NCBI RefSeq assembly: GCF_030151085.1
Contig: NZ_JASLER010000019.1
Span: 1-27,149 of the forward strand
DNA length: 27,149 bases
Reading direction: 5' to 3'
From: Bacteroides sp.
GTDB lineage: Bacteria > Bacteroidota > Bacteroidia > Bacteroidales > Bacteroidaceae
Every line of letters starts with the position of its first letter. The first letter of the stretch is position 1. The notes under the pieces are model-generated. The model ran no database searches, was not told where the DNA came from, and was given only the letters and a program-made list of their open reading frames with translations. Both the position numbers and the translations under genes were made by a program. This document shows positions 1-7,046 of the stretch, piece by piece.

Positions 1-73
1 CCTGCACATCAACAAGATCAAAGTAATCCAAAGTACCTTCAGGAAGAAGAAGGCGATAACCATTTAACTCCAT
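1..73 (-). CDS. Partial ISAon1-type transposase N-terminal region protein (runs off the left edge)
   Basis: Reading leftwards from an ATG at 73, an open frame gives 24 residues beginning MELNGYRLLLPEGTLDYF and then leaves the window. I recognise this opening as resembling the short N-terminal segment protein of ISAon1-type insertion sequences, which are common in Bacteroidota. Only the first residues are visible, so neither the transposase domain nor the element ends can be checked. It is divergent from the operon that starts at 286, so the two share the 212-nt gap between them. An in-frame ATG at 64 is a less likely start. The family call rests on one short motif. Confidence 0.55.
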   Translation of the reverse strand, partial: MELNGYRLLLPEGTLDYFDLVDVQ

Positions 74-95
74 AATCAATTAATTTGCAGGCAAA

Positions 96-117
96 GATAA
101 AAAATTATAATTTTATC
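96..117. repeat. AT-rich inverted repeat in the divergent intergenic region
   Basis: GATAAAA (96-102) and TTTTATC (111-117) form a perfect 7-bp inverted repeat around an 8-nt AT-only spacer. It lies between the leftward transposase-like gene and the rightward operon. It could be part of the element end, an operator, or simple AT-rich sequence. Confidence 0.3.
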
Positions 118-179
118 CCCTCAGGTTTTTACATTGATCCATCTTCGTGGATACTTACTACTCCGCTTTTAGTTACCAA

Positions 180-242
180 TTTGCAAACCTTTTGTAGACA
201 TTTACAAACCTTTTTTGTCTATTAGAAAACCTTATTTTGGGC
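180..242 (+). promoter_or_regulatory. Three direct repeats with a 21-nt period upstream of the methyltransferase/sugar operon
   Basis: The core AAACCTT recurs at 185, 206 and 227, exactly 21 nt apart, each followed by a T-rich run (AAACCTTTTGT, AAACCTTTTTT, AAACCTTATTT). A spacing of two helical turns places the copies on one DNA face, as expected for tandem operator half-sites of an AraC-type or similar activator. An inverted repeat TAGACA-N15-TGTCTA (195-221) is superimposed. TTATTTTG (232-239) is one mismatch from the Bacteroides -7 box TAnnTTTG, with no good -33 box at the usual distance, which would fit an activator-dependent promoter. The start codon is 46 nt downstream. The repeats are seen directly; the regulatory role is inferred. 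Confidence 0.5.
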
Positions 243-285
243 AATGCCGTCTAATTTTACCAACCGAAACTAACAAGAATAATCC

Positions 286-1320
286 ATGAATCACATTGAA
301 AGATTTTATGCCACAGTGGAGCGGAGACCGATAGATCGGCCGGCTTCCTGGCTGGGAATTCCAGATCCCAAAGCTATACCTGCATTGTTCTCACATTTCG
401 GGGTAAAGAATATGGACGAACTAAAAGCTGCCCTGGGAGATGATGTTTATCCGGTGGAAATACCTTATCATTCTCCGGAGAGTAATGCAATTTATGCTGC
501 ATTTAATTTTGCCAAGGGCGGAGTGATTAACGTTGATGAACGTACACTCACTGCACCGGGTTTCTTTGAAGATTACTCGGACCCGGAAAAGGTGGATGAC
601 TTTCTATGGCCCGATCCGGAGAAGTACATCGATCCTGAGATATGCCGCGAAGCAGTAAAGGCAGTGCCCGAAGGATATGCAATTATGGGTATTGCATGGT
701 CATCACATTTTCAGGATGCTTGTGCAGCCTTCGGTATGGAGACGGCATTGATTAAGATGATGATGGAACCGGAAATGTTCAAAGCGGTGATAGACCGCAT
801 CACGGACTTCTATCTTAAAGCAAACGAGATATTCTACAAGGCCACTGAGGGACTGATACATGCAGTGCTGATTGGCAACGACTTCGGTAGCCAAAACAAC
901 TTGATGGTATCGCCGGATATGTTACGGGAGTTTGTATTGGACGGCACGCAGAAAATGATTGAGCAGGCTAAACGGTACAACCTAAAGGTAGTGCATCACT
1001 CGTGCGGTAGTATCTATGATATTATACCCGACTTGATAGAGTTGGGGGTGGACGTGATTCATCCCATACAGGCACTGGCCACCAAGATGGAACCCGGCCG
1101 GCTGAAACAGGACTTCGGGACGCAGGTATCATTCTGCGGCGGAGTCGACGCTCAATACTTGTTGGTAAAGGGAAGCCCTGAGGATATTCGTAATAAGGTA
1201 AATGAACTGGCAGGCATTTTCCCGACCGGATTGATTATCTCACCCAGTCACGAGGCTATCCTAACCGACATTCCTCCCGAGAATATAGAAGCATTGTTCA
1301 ATACCATCAAAAAATTATAA
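286..1320 (+). CDS. UroD-superfamily corrinoid methyltransferase, probable substrate-specific component
   Basis: This 344-residue protein has the fold signature of the uroporphyrinogen decarboxylase superfamily, which includes the methyltransferases that move methyl groups to or from corrinoid proteins. An H238-x-C240 motif sits on the strand where MtaA/MtbA-type enzymes bind zinc. The later ligand is a histidine (H322, in PSHEAILTDIPPEN) rather than the cysteine of thiol methyltransferases. That pattern, and the presence of a second UroD-type enzyme in the operon, suggest that this one demethylates the substrate (MT1 role). True heme-pathway HemE is unlikely because its neighbours are a corrinoid protein, a reactivase and sugar genes. 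It is the first gene of a seven-gene operon, 3 nt before the mutarotase gene. The superfamily is sure; the substrate is unknown. Confidence 0.8.
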   Translation: MNHIERFYATVERRPIDRPASWLGIPDPKAIPALFSHFGVKNMDELKAALGDDVYPVEIPYHSPESNAIYAAFNFAKGGVINVDERTLTAPGFFEDYSDPEKVDDFLWPDPEKYIDPEICREAVKAVPEGYAIMGIAWSSHFQDACAAFGMETALIKMMMEPEMFKAVIDRITDFYLKANEIFYKATEGLIHAVLIGNDFGSQNNLMVSPDMLREFVLDGTQKMIEQAKRYNLKVVHHSCGSIYDIIPDLIELGVDVIHPIQALATKMEPGRLKQDFGTQVSFCGGVDAQYLLVKGSPEDIRNKVNELAGIFPTGLIISPSHEAILTDIPPENIEALFNTIKKL

Positions 1321-1323
1321 ACC

Positions 1324-1647
1324 ATGAAAAGATACGGTAGTGTTATTGGCCTGAGGCCGGAAAAATTGGAAGAGTACAAAGAATTGCACGCAGCTGTGTG
1401 GCCTGGAGTGCTGAAAATGATTAAGGAATGCAACCTGAACAATTATAGTATCTATTATAAGGATGGATATTTGTTCAGCTACTACGAATATGTAGGCACC
1501 GATTACGAAGCGGATATGGCTAAAATGGCAGCTGATCCTGAAACACAGCGGTGGTGGGCAGTGTGCAAACCATGCCAACAGCCACTGGAAACACGGACCG
1601 ATGGTGAGTGGTGGGCAGATATGGAAGAACTTTTTCATTTAGACTGA
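1324..1647 (+). CDS. L-rhamnose/L-fucose-type mutarotase (YiiL/RhaM family)
   Basis: This 107-residue protein is full length for the RhaM family, which interconverts alpha and beta anomers of 6-deoxyhexoses. Y18 and H22 fall at the same positions as the active-site Tyr and His of E. coli YiiL. The WP pair after the His, the NYSIY strand and the RWW motif are also present. Family members act on L-rhamnose, and some homologues act on L-fucose. The adjacent FucP-like transporter and the fucosidase at the end of the operon favour L-fucose or a derivative here. It is translationally packed between the first methyltransferase (3-nt gap) and the transporter (8-nt gap). It probably acts in the cytoplasm on the imported sugar. 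The family is confident; sugar specificity is not readable from sequence. Confidence 0.85.
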   Translation: MKRYGSVIGLRPEKLEEYKELHAAVWPGVLKMIKECNLNNYSIYYKDGYLFSYYEYVGTDYEADMAKMAADPETQRWWAVCKPCQQPLETRTDGEWWADMEELFHLD

Positions 1648-1655
1648 CCGCTGTT

Positions 1656-2879
1656 ATGATGAAATCTATATTGCGTTCTCCAACAGGGAAAAGCTTTCTG
1701 GTAGCTTTCTTGCTTGTTTCAAGCCTCTACCTGATGTGGGGATGTGCCCACGGCTTACTGGATGTGCTGAATAAGCACTTTCAGGGAGTGTTCGACATGA
1801 CGAAGGCCGAATCGGGCTTTGTACAATTCTCTACCTACATAGCTTACTTCCTGATGGCACTTCCGGCAGGTTTCCTGATGCGGAAAATAGGTTATAAGAA
1901 AGGAATCATCGTAGGATTATTACTGTTTGCCTTCGGAGCACTGGCCTTTGTGCCGGCAGCTTTCTTGCATTCGCCTATACCATTCCTTGTGGCCTTGTTT
2001 ATTCTGGCTTGCGGACTGTGTATCATTGAAACCGGTGCACATCCGTATATCACGGCTATGGGACCGGAAGAATCGGCTGCTCAGCGTATAAACATCGCAG
2101 CGGGATTTAATGGCGTCGGTTGGATTATCGGGCCGGTTATTGGCGGTGCACTGATATTCGGTGCGGACGCGAACGATGATATGGCGCTGGCCAAACCTTA
2201 TATGCTGGTAAGTGGCGTGGTGTTGCTGATTACACTGGTATTTGCACTGACTAAATTGCCACAGATTACTTCCACCGACAAACCAGCCTTGGCAACGGAT
2301 AGCAGCCATAAGTCCATCTGGCAGTACAAAAGCTTTGTATTTGCTGTGGCTGCACAGTTCCTGTACTGCGGTGCGCAAACGGGGATATTCAGTTTCTTTA
2401 TCAACTATGTGACGGAGCTCGATCCTTCGCTAAGCGATTTGCAAGCTTCGCAGTTGCTGGGCTTCGGGGGGATGTTTCTCTTTCTGGTTGGTCGATTGAG
2501 CAGTAGCTTTATTATGCGGTGGATAAAGCCGGACAAGCTGTTGCAAATCTTCGGTCTGTTGGCTACTGTTTGCATGGTGCTGGTCATTGCATCTGTGGGT
2601 AAAGCATCATTGTATGCACTGTACGCCTCCTTCTTCTTTATGTCGATGATGTTCCCCACCATCTTTGCACTGGGAGTAGAAGGAATGAACGATATGCAGA
2701 CCAAAAAGGCATCCTCGTACATTGTAATGGGGGTAGCCGGAGGAGCTGTGTTTCCGGTGTTAATGGGGCTTATCGGGAAAGAGAATATGGGCTTAGGTTT
2801 CATCCTGCCACTGCTAAGCTTCCTGTTTATCACCTACTTCGGACTGAGACAAAATAAATTAAAAACGAATCAAAAATAG
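1656..2879 (+). CDS. fucP: FucP-family sugar:H+ symporter (MFS)
   Basis: This is a 12-helix major facilitator protein of the fucose:proton symporter family, in the inner membrane. Using the ATG at 1656, D36 (in HGLLDVL) and E125 (in IIETGAHPY) correspond to E. coli FucP D46 and E135, residues needed for fucose and proton coupling, and the 89-residue spacing is identical. The frame is open back to an ATG at 1608 inside the mutarotase gene. I reject that start because it adds a hydrophilic stretch unlike the family N-terminus and a 40-nt overlap. ATG 1659 is equally possible. The substrate is likely L-fucose, a methylated fucose or a related deoxysugar. FucP-family members also carry other hexoses, so the symbol reflects family, not proven substrate. 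Confidence 0.8.
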   Translation: MMKSILRSPTGKSFLVAFLLVSSLYLMWGCAHGLLDVLNKHFQGVFDMTKAESGFVQFSTYIAYFLMALPAGFLMRKIGYKKGIIVGLLLFAFGALAFVPAAFLHSPIPFLVALFILACGLCIIETGAHPYITAMGPEESAAQRINIAAGFNGVGWIIGPVIGGALIFGADANDDMALAKPYMLVSGVVLLITLVFALTKLPQITSTDKPALATDSSHKSIWQYKSFVFAVAAQFLYCGAQTGIFSFFINYVTELDPSLSDLQASQLLGFGGMFLFLVGRLSSSFIMRWIKPDKLLQIFGLLATVCMVLVIASVGKASLYALYASFFFMSMMFPTIFALGVEGMNDMQTKKASSYIVMGVAGGAVFPVLMGLIGKENMGLGFILPLLSFLFITYFGLRQNKLKTNQK

Positions 2880-2887
2880 AATTAATT

Positions 2888-3562
2888 ATGCATACAATAC
2901 TTACAGAAATAGCCGATTGTGTTGAAATCGGTAAGATAAATCTCGCTTCCCCGTATCCACCTGCAATGAAAGGCAAGGAGGGAGTAGACGAACTGACAGT
3001 GAAAGCACTGGAAATGGGTATCAGCCCCTCGGAAGTGTTGTCGGGCGGACTCATTTTGGGCATGGAAAAGGTCGGACGAAAGTTCAGGGACAATGAAATA
3101 TTTGTTCCACAGGTACTAATGAGCGCCAGAGCCATGGCCGCTGCTATGAAGCACTTGAAGAAATACTTCAATGACGGAAGTGTAAAGATCAAAGGAAAGT
3201 TTATCATTGGTACCGTGGAAGGTGATTTGCACGACATCGGAAAGAACCTCGTCAGCATGATGGTTGAAGGTAATGGTTACGAAGTAATAGACCTCGGTGT
3301 AGATGTGAATTCCGATAAATTCATAAATGCCATCAAGGAAAATCCCGAAGCCTATGTGGGTATGTCGGCCTTGCTTACTACCACCATGGTGAATATGCAG
3401 AAAATCAATAACGAGATAAAGAAAGAGTTCCCCGGTATCAAAACCCTTATCGGTGGTGCTCCCGTAAGCGGCGAGTTCGCACAGGAGATAGGTGCTGATT
3501 ATTATGCCTCAGGGCCTCAGGACTTAGTCGAAATTCTAAACACATTAACACAAGCATCATGA
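2888..3562 (+). CDS. Corrinoid (B12-binding) methyl-carrier protein
   Basis: This 224-residue protein has the two-domain layout of methyltransferase corrinoid proteins such as MtaC, MtbC and MtvC. A helical cap domain (about residues 10-90) is followed by a Rossmann-like cobalamin-binding domain. The signature D113-L-H115-D-I-G118 supplies the lower-axial histidine for cobalt, and the later GMSALLTTTM and GGAPVSGEFA segments match the SxL and GG motifs. It carries the methyl group between the two UroD-type methyltransferases. It lies 8 nt after the transporter, and its stop overlaps the next start (ATGA), indicating translational coupling with the second methyltransferase. No cobalamin riboswitch was found upstream of the operon. 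Confidence in the family is high. Confidence 0.93.
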   Translation: MHTILTEIADCVEIGKINLASPYPPAMKGKEGVDELTVKALEMGISPSEVLSGGLILGMEKVGRKFRDNEIFVPQVLMSARAMAAAMKHLKKYFNDGSVKIKGKFIIGTVEGDLHDIGKNLVSMMVEGNGYEVIDLGVDVNSDKFINAIKENPEAYVGMSALLTTTMVNMQKINNEIKKEFPGIKTLIGGAPVSGEFAQEIGADYYASGPQDLVEILNTLTQAS

Positions 3563-4584
3563 CCGAAAGACGAAATATGAAAGAATGGATAAGCAATGTG
3601 ATAGCCGAAAAGAAACGCATTGCTATCCCCATTATGACGCACCCTGGTATCGAAATGACGGGGCGCTCTATCCGCGAAGCCGTGCAAAGTGGCGAATGCC
3701 ATGCAGATGCCATTCTTAAGCTTCATACAGCTTTTCCTTCGGCAGCTACCACCGTAATCATGGACTTAACGGTAGAAGCAGAAGCGTTTGGTTGCCAGAT
3801 AGATTTTCCTGAGAATGATATGCCGCACATCAAAGGGCGTTTGGTTTCGACAGAAGAAGAGATTCGGAATCTCCGGGTACCTGAACTGAGTCAAGGTCGT
3901 ATACCCGAATACTTGAAAGCGAACGAATTATCGGCTCGACGAATCACCGACAAACCGGTACTTGCGGGTGCTATTGGCCCATTCTCTTTAGCGGGGCGAC
4001 TATTTGATATGTCGGAGATTATGGTAGCTTGCTATATGGAACCTGATGCAATAGGGATACTGTTGGACAAGTGTACTGAACTGATTATCAATTACTGCAA
4101 GGAATTGAAGAAGGTAGGCTGTAACGGCGTTGTCCTTGCCGAACCTGCTGCCGGATTGTTATCCAATGAGGATTGCTCGATGTTCTCCTCTACTTATATC
4201 CGCCACCTTGTCGAAGCTGTGCAGGACGATACTTTTATCGTTGTGCTTCATAACTGTGGCAACAAAGGCCAGTGCACCGATGCTATGCTTGAAACCGGTG
4301 CGGCAGCCTATCACTTCGGCAATGCGGCCCACATGAAGTCTATACTCGAAGTTTGCCCTGCCAACGTGCTGGTAATGGGAAATGTAGATCCGGTAGGGGT
4401 GCTCAAAATGAAAACTCCGGCTGAGATAAAACAGATCACACTGGATCTGCTGAAAGAAACGGCAGCTTTCCCCAACTTTGTGCTTTCCACCGGCTGCGAC
4501 TTACCGCCTCATGTACCTGAAGCTAACATCAGTGCTTTTTATGAAGCTTTGAATGAATATAATGAATTGTATGTCGGAAGATAG
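3559..4584 (+). CDS. UroD-superfamily methyltransferase, MtaA/MtbA-like (probable methyl acceptor side)
   Basis: This 341-residue protein belongs to the MtaA/MtbA branch of the UroD superfamily. It has the zinc-binding set H231-N-C233 plus C313 (in TGCDLPPHVP), the same H-x-C...C pattern used by methylcobamide:coenzyme M methyltransferases to activate a thiol acceptor. Bacteroides does not make coenzyme M, so another thiol such as homocysteine is a plausible acceptor, but tetrahydrofolate cannot be excluded. Its start overlaps the stop of the corrinoid gene by 4 nt, and its 3' end overlaps the reactivase gene. With H322 replacing this third cysteine in the first methyltransferase, a division of labour (MT1 upstream, MT2 here) is likely. 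The family call is firm; the acceptor is inference. Confidence 0.85.
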   Translation: MTERRNMKEWISNVIAEKKRIAIPIMTHPGIEMTGRSIREAVQSGECHADAILKLHTAFPSAATTVIMDLTVEAEAFGCQIDFPENDMPHIKGRLVSTEEEIRNLRVPELSQGRIPEYLKANELSARRITDKPVLAGAIGPFSLAGRLFDMSEIMVACYMEPDAIGILLDKCTELIINYCKELKKVGCNGVVLAEPAAGLLSNEDCSMFSSTYIRHLVEAVQDDTFIVVLHNCGNKGQCTDAMLETGAAAYHFGNAAHMKSILEVCPANVLVMGNVDPVGVLKMKTPAEIKQITLDLLKETAAFPNFVLSTGCDLPPHVPEANISAFYEALNEYNELYVGR

Positions 4585-5290
4585 TTTTCATAGGTTTGAT
4601 TTAATATCCGGACAACTGAATATTTCATTCGAATCCGTCCTTGCTACCCTGTGGGTGACGGACGATTCGGATGAAAATCCGGTTGTAATCACTGCTCGTG
4701 AATTATATGCACAGCTCTCCGATATCTGCCAGATACGCGGAGGTTATGCCATCTTCCACCCTAAGGATATCGACTTTAAAGCCGGTAAGGTAACCATTGG
4801 AGATACTGTGCTTGATTGTGGTAGGCAGATTTGCGGATACCTCAGACATTCAGAACAACTTATTCTTTTCATCTGCACGGCCGGCGAAAAGTTTACTCAA
4901 CTACGTCAGGATTTTGATAGAAATAATGATTACCTCAGCGGCTTTGTTGTCGATACTCTCGGCAGCATGGTGGTAGAAGGTGCAATGGACTACATACAAC
5001 AACAAATAGAGAACAGCTATGCTGCACAAGGTTGCAAAATCACGAACCGCTATAGTCCCGGCTACTGTAACTGGCCCTTAGTAGATCAGCGGAAACTATT
5101 CGGACTACTCCCTTTAAACGACTGCGGGATACAGTTGACAAACAGTTCGTTGATGTTGCCCATAAAATCGGTCAGCGGTTTGATAGGCGTCGGTCAGCAG
5201 ATAAAGAAAAGTAAATATGCCTGTGATATATGCAACAATAAGGAATGTATATATCGTAAGGTGAGAAACAAGAATAATGTAAACTTATAA
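4553..5290 (+). CDS. Stand-alone MetH-type B12 reactivation domain protein
   Basis: This 245-residue protein resembles the C-terminal activation domain of cobalamin-dependent methionine synthase. That domain uses S-adenosylmethionine to remethylate cobalamin that has slipped to the inactive Co(II) state. The SAM-binding RxxxGY motif is present (R166 to Y171, RYSPGY), followed by a KLFGLLPL segment, ITxS-like sequence (IQLTNSSLMLP) and SVSG. It ends with a cysteine cluster C-x-x-C-x4-C (CDICNNKEC). No methionine synthase catalytic domains are attached. Likely starts are 4553, 4562 or 4571, overlapping the upstream gene by 32 to 14 nt. In this operon it is the obvious reactivator for the corrinoid carrier, replacing the ferredoxin-like RamA/RACo proteins of other systems. 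Confidence 0.8.
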   Translation: MNIMNCMSEDSFHRFDLISGQLNISFESVLATLWVTDDSDENPVVITARELYAQLSDICQIRGGYAIFHPKDIDFKAGKVTIGDTVLDCGRQICGYLRHSEQLILFICTAGEKFTQLRQDFDRNNDYLSGFVVDTLGSMVVEGAMDYIQQQIENSYAAQGCKITNRYSPGYCNWPLVDQRKLFGLLPLNDCGIQLTNSSLMLPIKSVSGLIGVGQQIKKSKYACDICNNKECIYRKVRNKNNVNL

Positions 5291-5301
5291 ACAGAAAAAT
5301 A

Positions 5302-6813
5302 ATGAAGAAATTTGGATTGATTTTCTTAGGATTAGGGATATTATTTGTTTTCAGCAGTTGCGTCTCCAGAAAAGAGATATTGAAATCAGATTATCAGGAA
5401 AACTGGGAATCACTATCAGCACACAAAGCAACACCCGACTGGCTCTACGATGCCAAGTTCGGTATATACTTTCATTGGGGAATATACACAGTACCTGCCT
5501 TCGGTAGCGAGTGGTATCCAAGGTTCATGTTCCAGGAAGGAACAGGTAATTATGCCTATCATAAAGAACATTTCGGCGATCCGGCTAAATTTGGCTACCA
5601 TGATTTCATTCCACTTTTCAAGGCCGAGCATTTCAATGCCGACGAATGGGTTGACCTGTTTGAAAAGGCCGGTGCACGTTTTGCAGGACCTTGTTCCGAG
5701 CATTGCGACGGCTTCTCCATGTGGGCATCAAAAATAAACCCTTGGAATTCAATGGATATGGGCCCTCATCGTGATGTCACCGGAGAGTTGAAGAAGGCGC
5801 TGAATAAACGTAATATGAAAATGATTGCTACTTTTCATCACGCTTGGCATCTACAAAGCTTTAATCCGGATAAACCGGACCAAAGAGATTTTGACTCCAG
5901 TTATTATCCTTTCATCGAAGGGATGCCTACCACATCGGAAGATTCGTTGTTGAAGATATTCTACGGCAATGTACCTTTGGAAGAATGGGCCGAGAAATAT
6001 TGGTTTGGTAAACTCAAGGAAGTTATCGATGCGTATGAGCCTGATATTATCTGGCATGACTCAGCATTAGGCAGAGTGCCTGAAAAATGGAGAGTAAAAT
6101 TCTGTGCCTACTACATTAACGAAATGGCCCGAAAGGGTAAGGAAGCCGCAATCGTGCGTAAGGGTGATATTCCCGTTTCAATGAGTATCGAGAACTACGA
6201 AAAGAGCCGTAAAACTACCGGAAACGACCGTCCATGGATGGCCGACGAAACGATAAGTACTAACAGTTGGAGTTATGTAAACGATATGGTAATCAGACCT
6301 TCGGCTGATCTCATTCATATTCTCTCTGATATCGTAAGCAAGAACGGAATCCTTCTACTCAACATTTCGCCCAAAGCCGATGGTACTATCCCGCAAGATC
6401 AGAGCGAAGTACTGCTCGAAATAGGTGCCTGGCTGAAGAAATACGGTGAGGCTATTTATTCTACCCGTCCGTGGTACACTTACGGAGAAGGACCTACCAA
6501 AGAACCAGATGGCGGTTTTGGTGACTGGGAAAAGTTTTTGAAACTGAAATATACCACGGATGATATTCGCTACACCACTAAGGATAATACGATTTATATC
6601 ATCATTCAAGGTAATCCGGAAACAGGAAAACAGTACAATCTTGCTTCCTTTGCTTCCCAAAATCTACCCAAAGCAGTAGATATTGAGGAGATTACCTTGT
6701 TGGGTAATAAGGAAAACGTGACATGGAAACATACCTCCGATGGGTTGACGTTGACCGTGCCGGAGCATGATAGTAAGGATGGATCTATAGTATTTAAAGT
6801 GGAAGTAAATTGA
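5302..6813 (+). CDS. GH29 alpha-L-fucosidase, lipoprotein
   Basis: This is a 503-residue glycoside hydrolase of family GH29 with a lipoprotein signal (LFVFSSC, lipidated C20), so it acts in the periplasm or at the cell surface. The N-terminal catalytic domain shows WLYDAKFGIYFHWGIYTVP, EHCDGFSMW and TFHHAWH. D253 in PDIIWHDS sits where GH29 enzymes have their catalytic nucleophile. The usual flanking WFDG/WFDW is here WHDS, a sub-family variant. LLLNISPKADGTIP closes the barrel, and a beta-rich tail (about residues 400-503) follows. It is the last gene of the operon, 11 nt after the reactivase gene and just before a terminator-like hairpin. It would release L-fucose, or possibly O-methyl-L-fucose, for the FucP-type importer. 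Family sure, fine specificity unknown. Confidence 0.9.
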   Translation: MKKFGLIFLGLGILFVFSSCVSRKEILKSDYQENWESLSAHKATPDWLYDAKFGIYFHWGIYTVPAFGSEWYPRFMFQEGTGNYAYHKEHFGDPAKFGYHDFIPLFKAEHFNADEWVDLFEKAGARFAGPCSEHCDGFSMWASKINPWNSMDMGPHRDVTGELKKALNKRNMKMIATFHHAWHLQSFNPDKPDQRDFDSSYYPFIEGMPTTSEDSLLKIFYGNVPLEEWAEKYWFGKLKEVIDAYEPDIIWHDSALGRVPEKWRVKFCAYYINEMARKGKEAAIVRKGDIPVSMSIENYEKSRKTTGNDRPWMADETISTNSWSYVNDMVIRPSADLIHILSDIVSKNGILLLNISPKADGTIPQDQSEVLLEIGAWLKKYGEAIYSTRPWYTYGEGPTKEPDGGFGDWEKFLKLKYTTDDIRYTTKDNTIYIIIQGNPETGKQYNLASFASQNLPKAVDIEEITLLGNKENVTWKHTSDGLTLTVPEHDSKDGSIVFKVEVN

Positions 6814-6855
6814 TACTGTAAGGTCGACTCAAAAATCTGTTTAGTAATACTAAAT

Positions 6856-6900
6856 GAGGGTGAATTCTATGTTGGTGGGAGCTTGGGATTCACCCTCTTT
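6856..6900 (+). terminator. Probable terminator of the methyltransferase/fucosidase operon
   Basis: GAGGGTGAAT (6856-6865) pairs perfectly with ATTCACCCTC (6888-6897), a 10-bp stem with a 22-nt loop followed by TTT. It lies 42 nt after the fucosidase stop. The loop is long and the T tract short, so termination may be partial. Confidence 0.6.
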
Positions 6901-6922
6901 GCATATCTGAAAAGTCATTGAC

Positions 6923-6975
6923 TTTCATGAAATTTATGTTTTAAATTTCATTTGAAAATCCAAAACTTTTCGAAA
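6923..6975. promoter_or_regulatory. Cluster of TTTCA/TGAAA palindromes upstream of the first AraC gene
   Basis: TTTCATGAAA (6923-6932) is a perfect palindrome. TTTCA-TT-TGAAA (6946-6957) has the same half-sites with a 2-nt spacer, and TTTCGAAA (6968-6975) is a third related palindrome. Centres are about 24 and 20 bp apart. The first two also contain a 9-bp inverted repeat ATGAAATTT/AAATTTCAT (6927-6935 and 6943-6951). The cluster sits 25 to 77 bp upstream of the -7 box at 7000, a position suited to an operator, perhaps for autoregulation. The binding protein is unknown. Confidence 0.45.
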
Positions 6976-6999
6976 TAGTTTTTTGTTATATATGATATA

Positions 7000-7007
7000 T
7001 AGCTTTG
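7000..7007 (+). promoter_or_regulatory. Bacteroides -7 box for the first AraC gene
   Basis: TAGCTTTG is a perfect match to TAnnTTTG, 39 nt before the ATG at 7047. A TTTG at 6982-6985 is closer than the usual 19-20 nt spacing, so the -33 element is uncertain. Confidence 0.5.
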
Positions 7008-7046
7008 ATTTCTCTTTTGTAGTTGTTTGACCTTATACGGAGCAAT

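Noticed and set aside
180..242. CRISPR array
   Set aside because: There are only three short, imperfect, directly adjacent units without spacers and no cas genes in the window.
74..285. Cobalamin riboswitch upstream of the corrinoid operon
   Set aside because: No B12-box-like sequence or suitable stem set was seen; the region holds short AT-rich repeats and the 21-nt direct repeats instead.
1608..1655. N-terminal extension of the FucP-like transporter from an ATG inside the mutarotase gene
   Set aside because: It would add 16 residues with no family counterpart and a 40-nt overlap; ATG 1656/1659 gives the family N-terminus and an 8-nt gap typical of this operon.
1920..2833. Minus-strand open frames across the transporter gene
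   Set aside because: They lie opposite the FucP-like gene and lack recognisable protein features; the plus-strand gene has conserved functional residues.
286..4584. The two UroD-superfamily genes as heme-pathway uroporphyrinogen decarboxylase (HemE)
   Set aside because: The zinc-type H-x-C motifs, duplication within one operon, and neighbouring corrinoid and MetH-reactivation genes fit methyltransferases, not heme synthesis.
7023..7046. TTG start for the first AraC protein
   Set aside because: ATG 7047 gives exactly the length and alignment of the paralogue at 8032.
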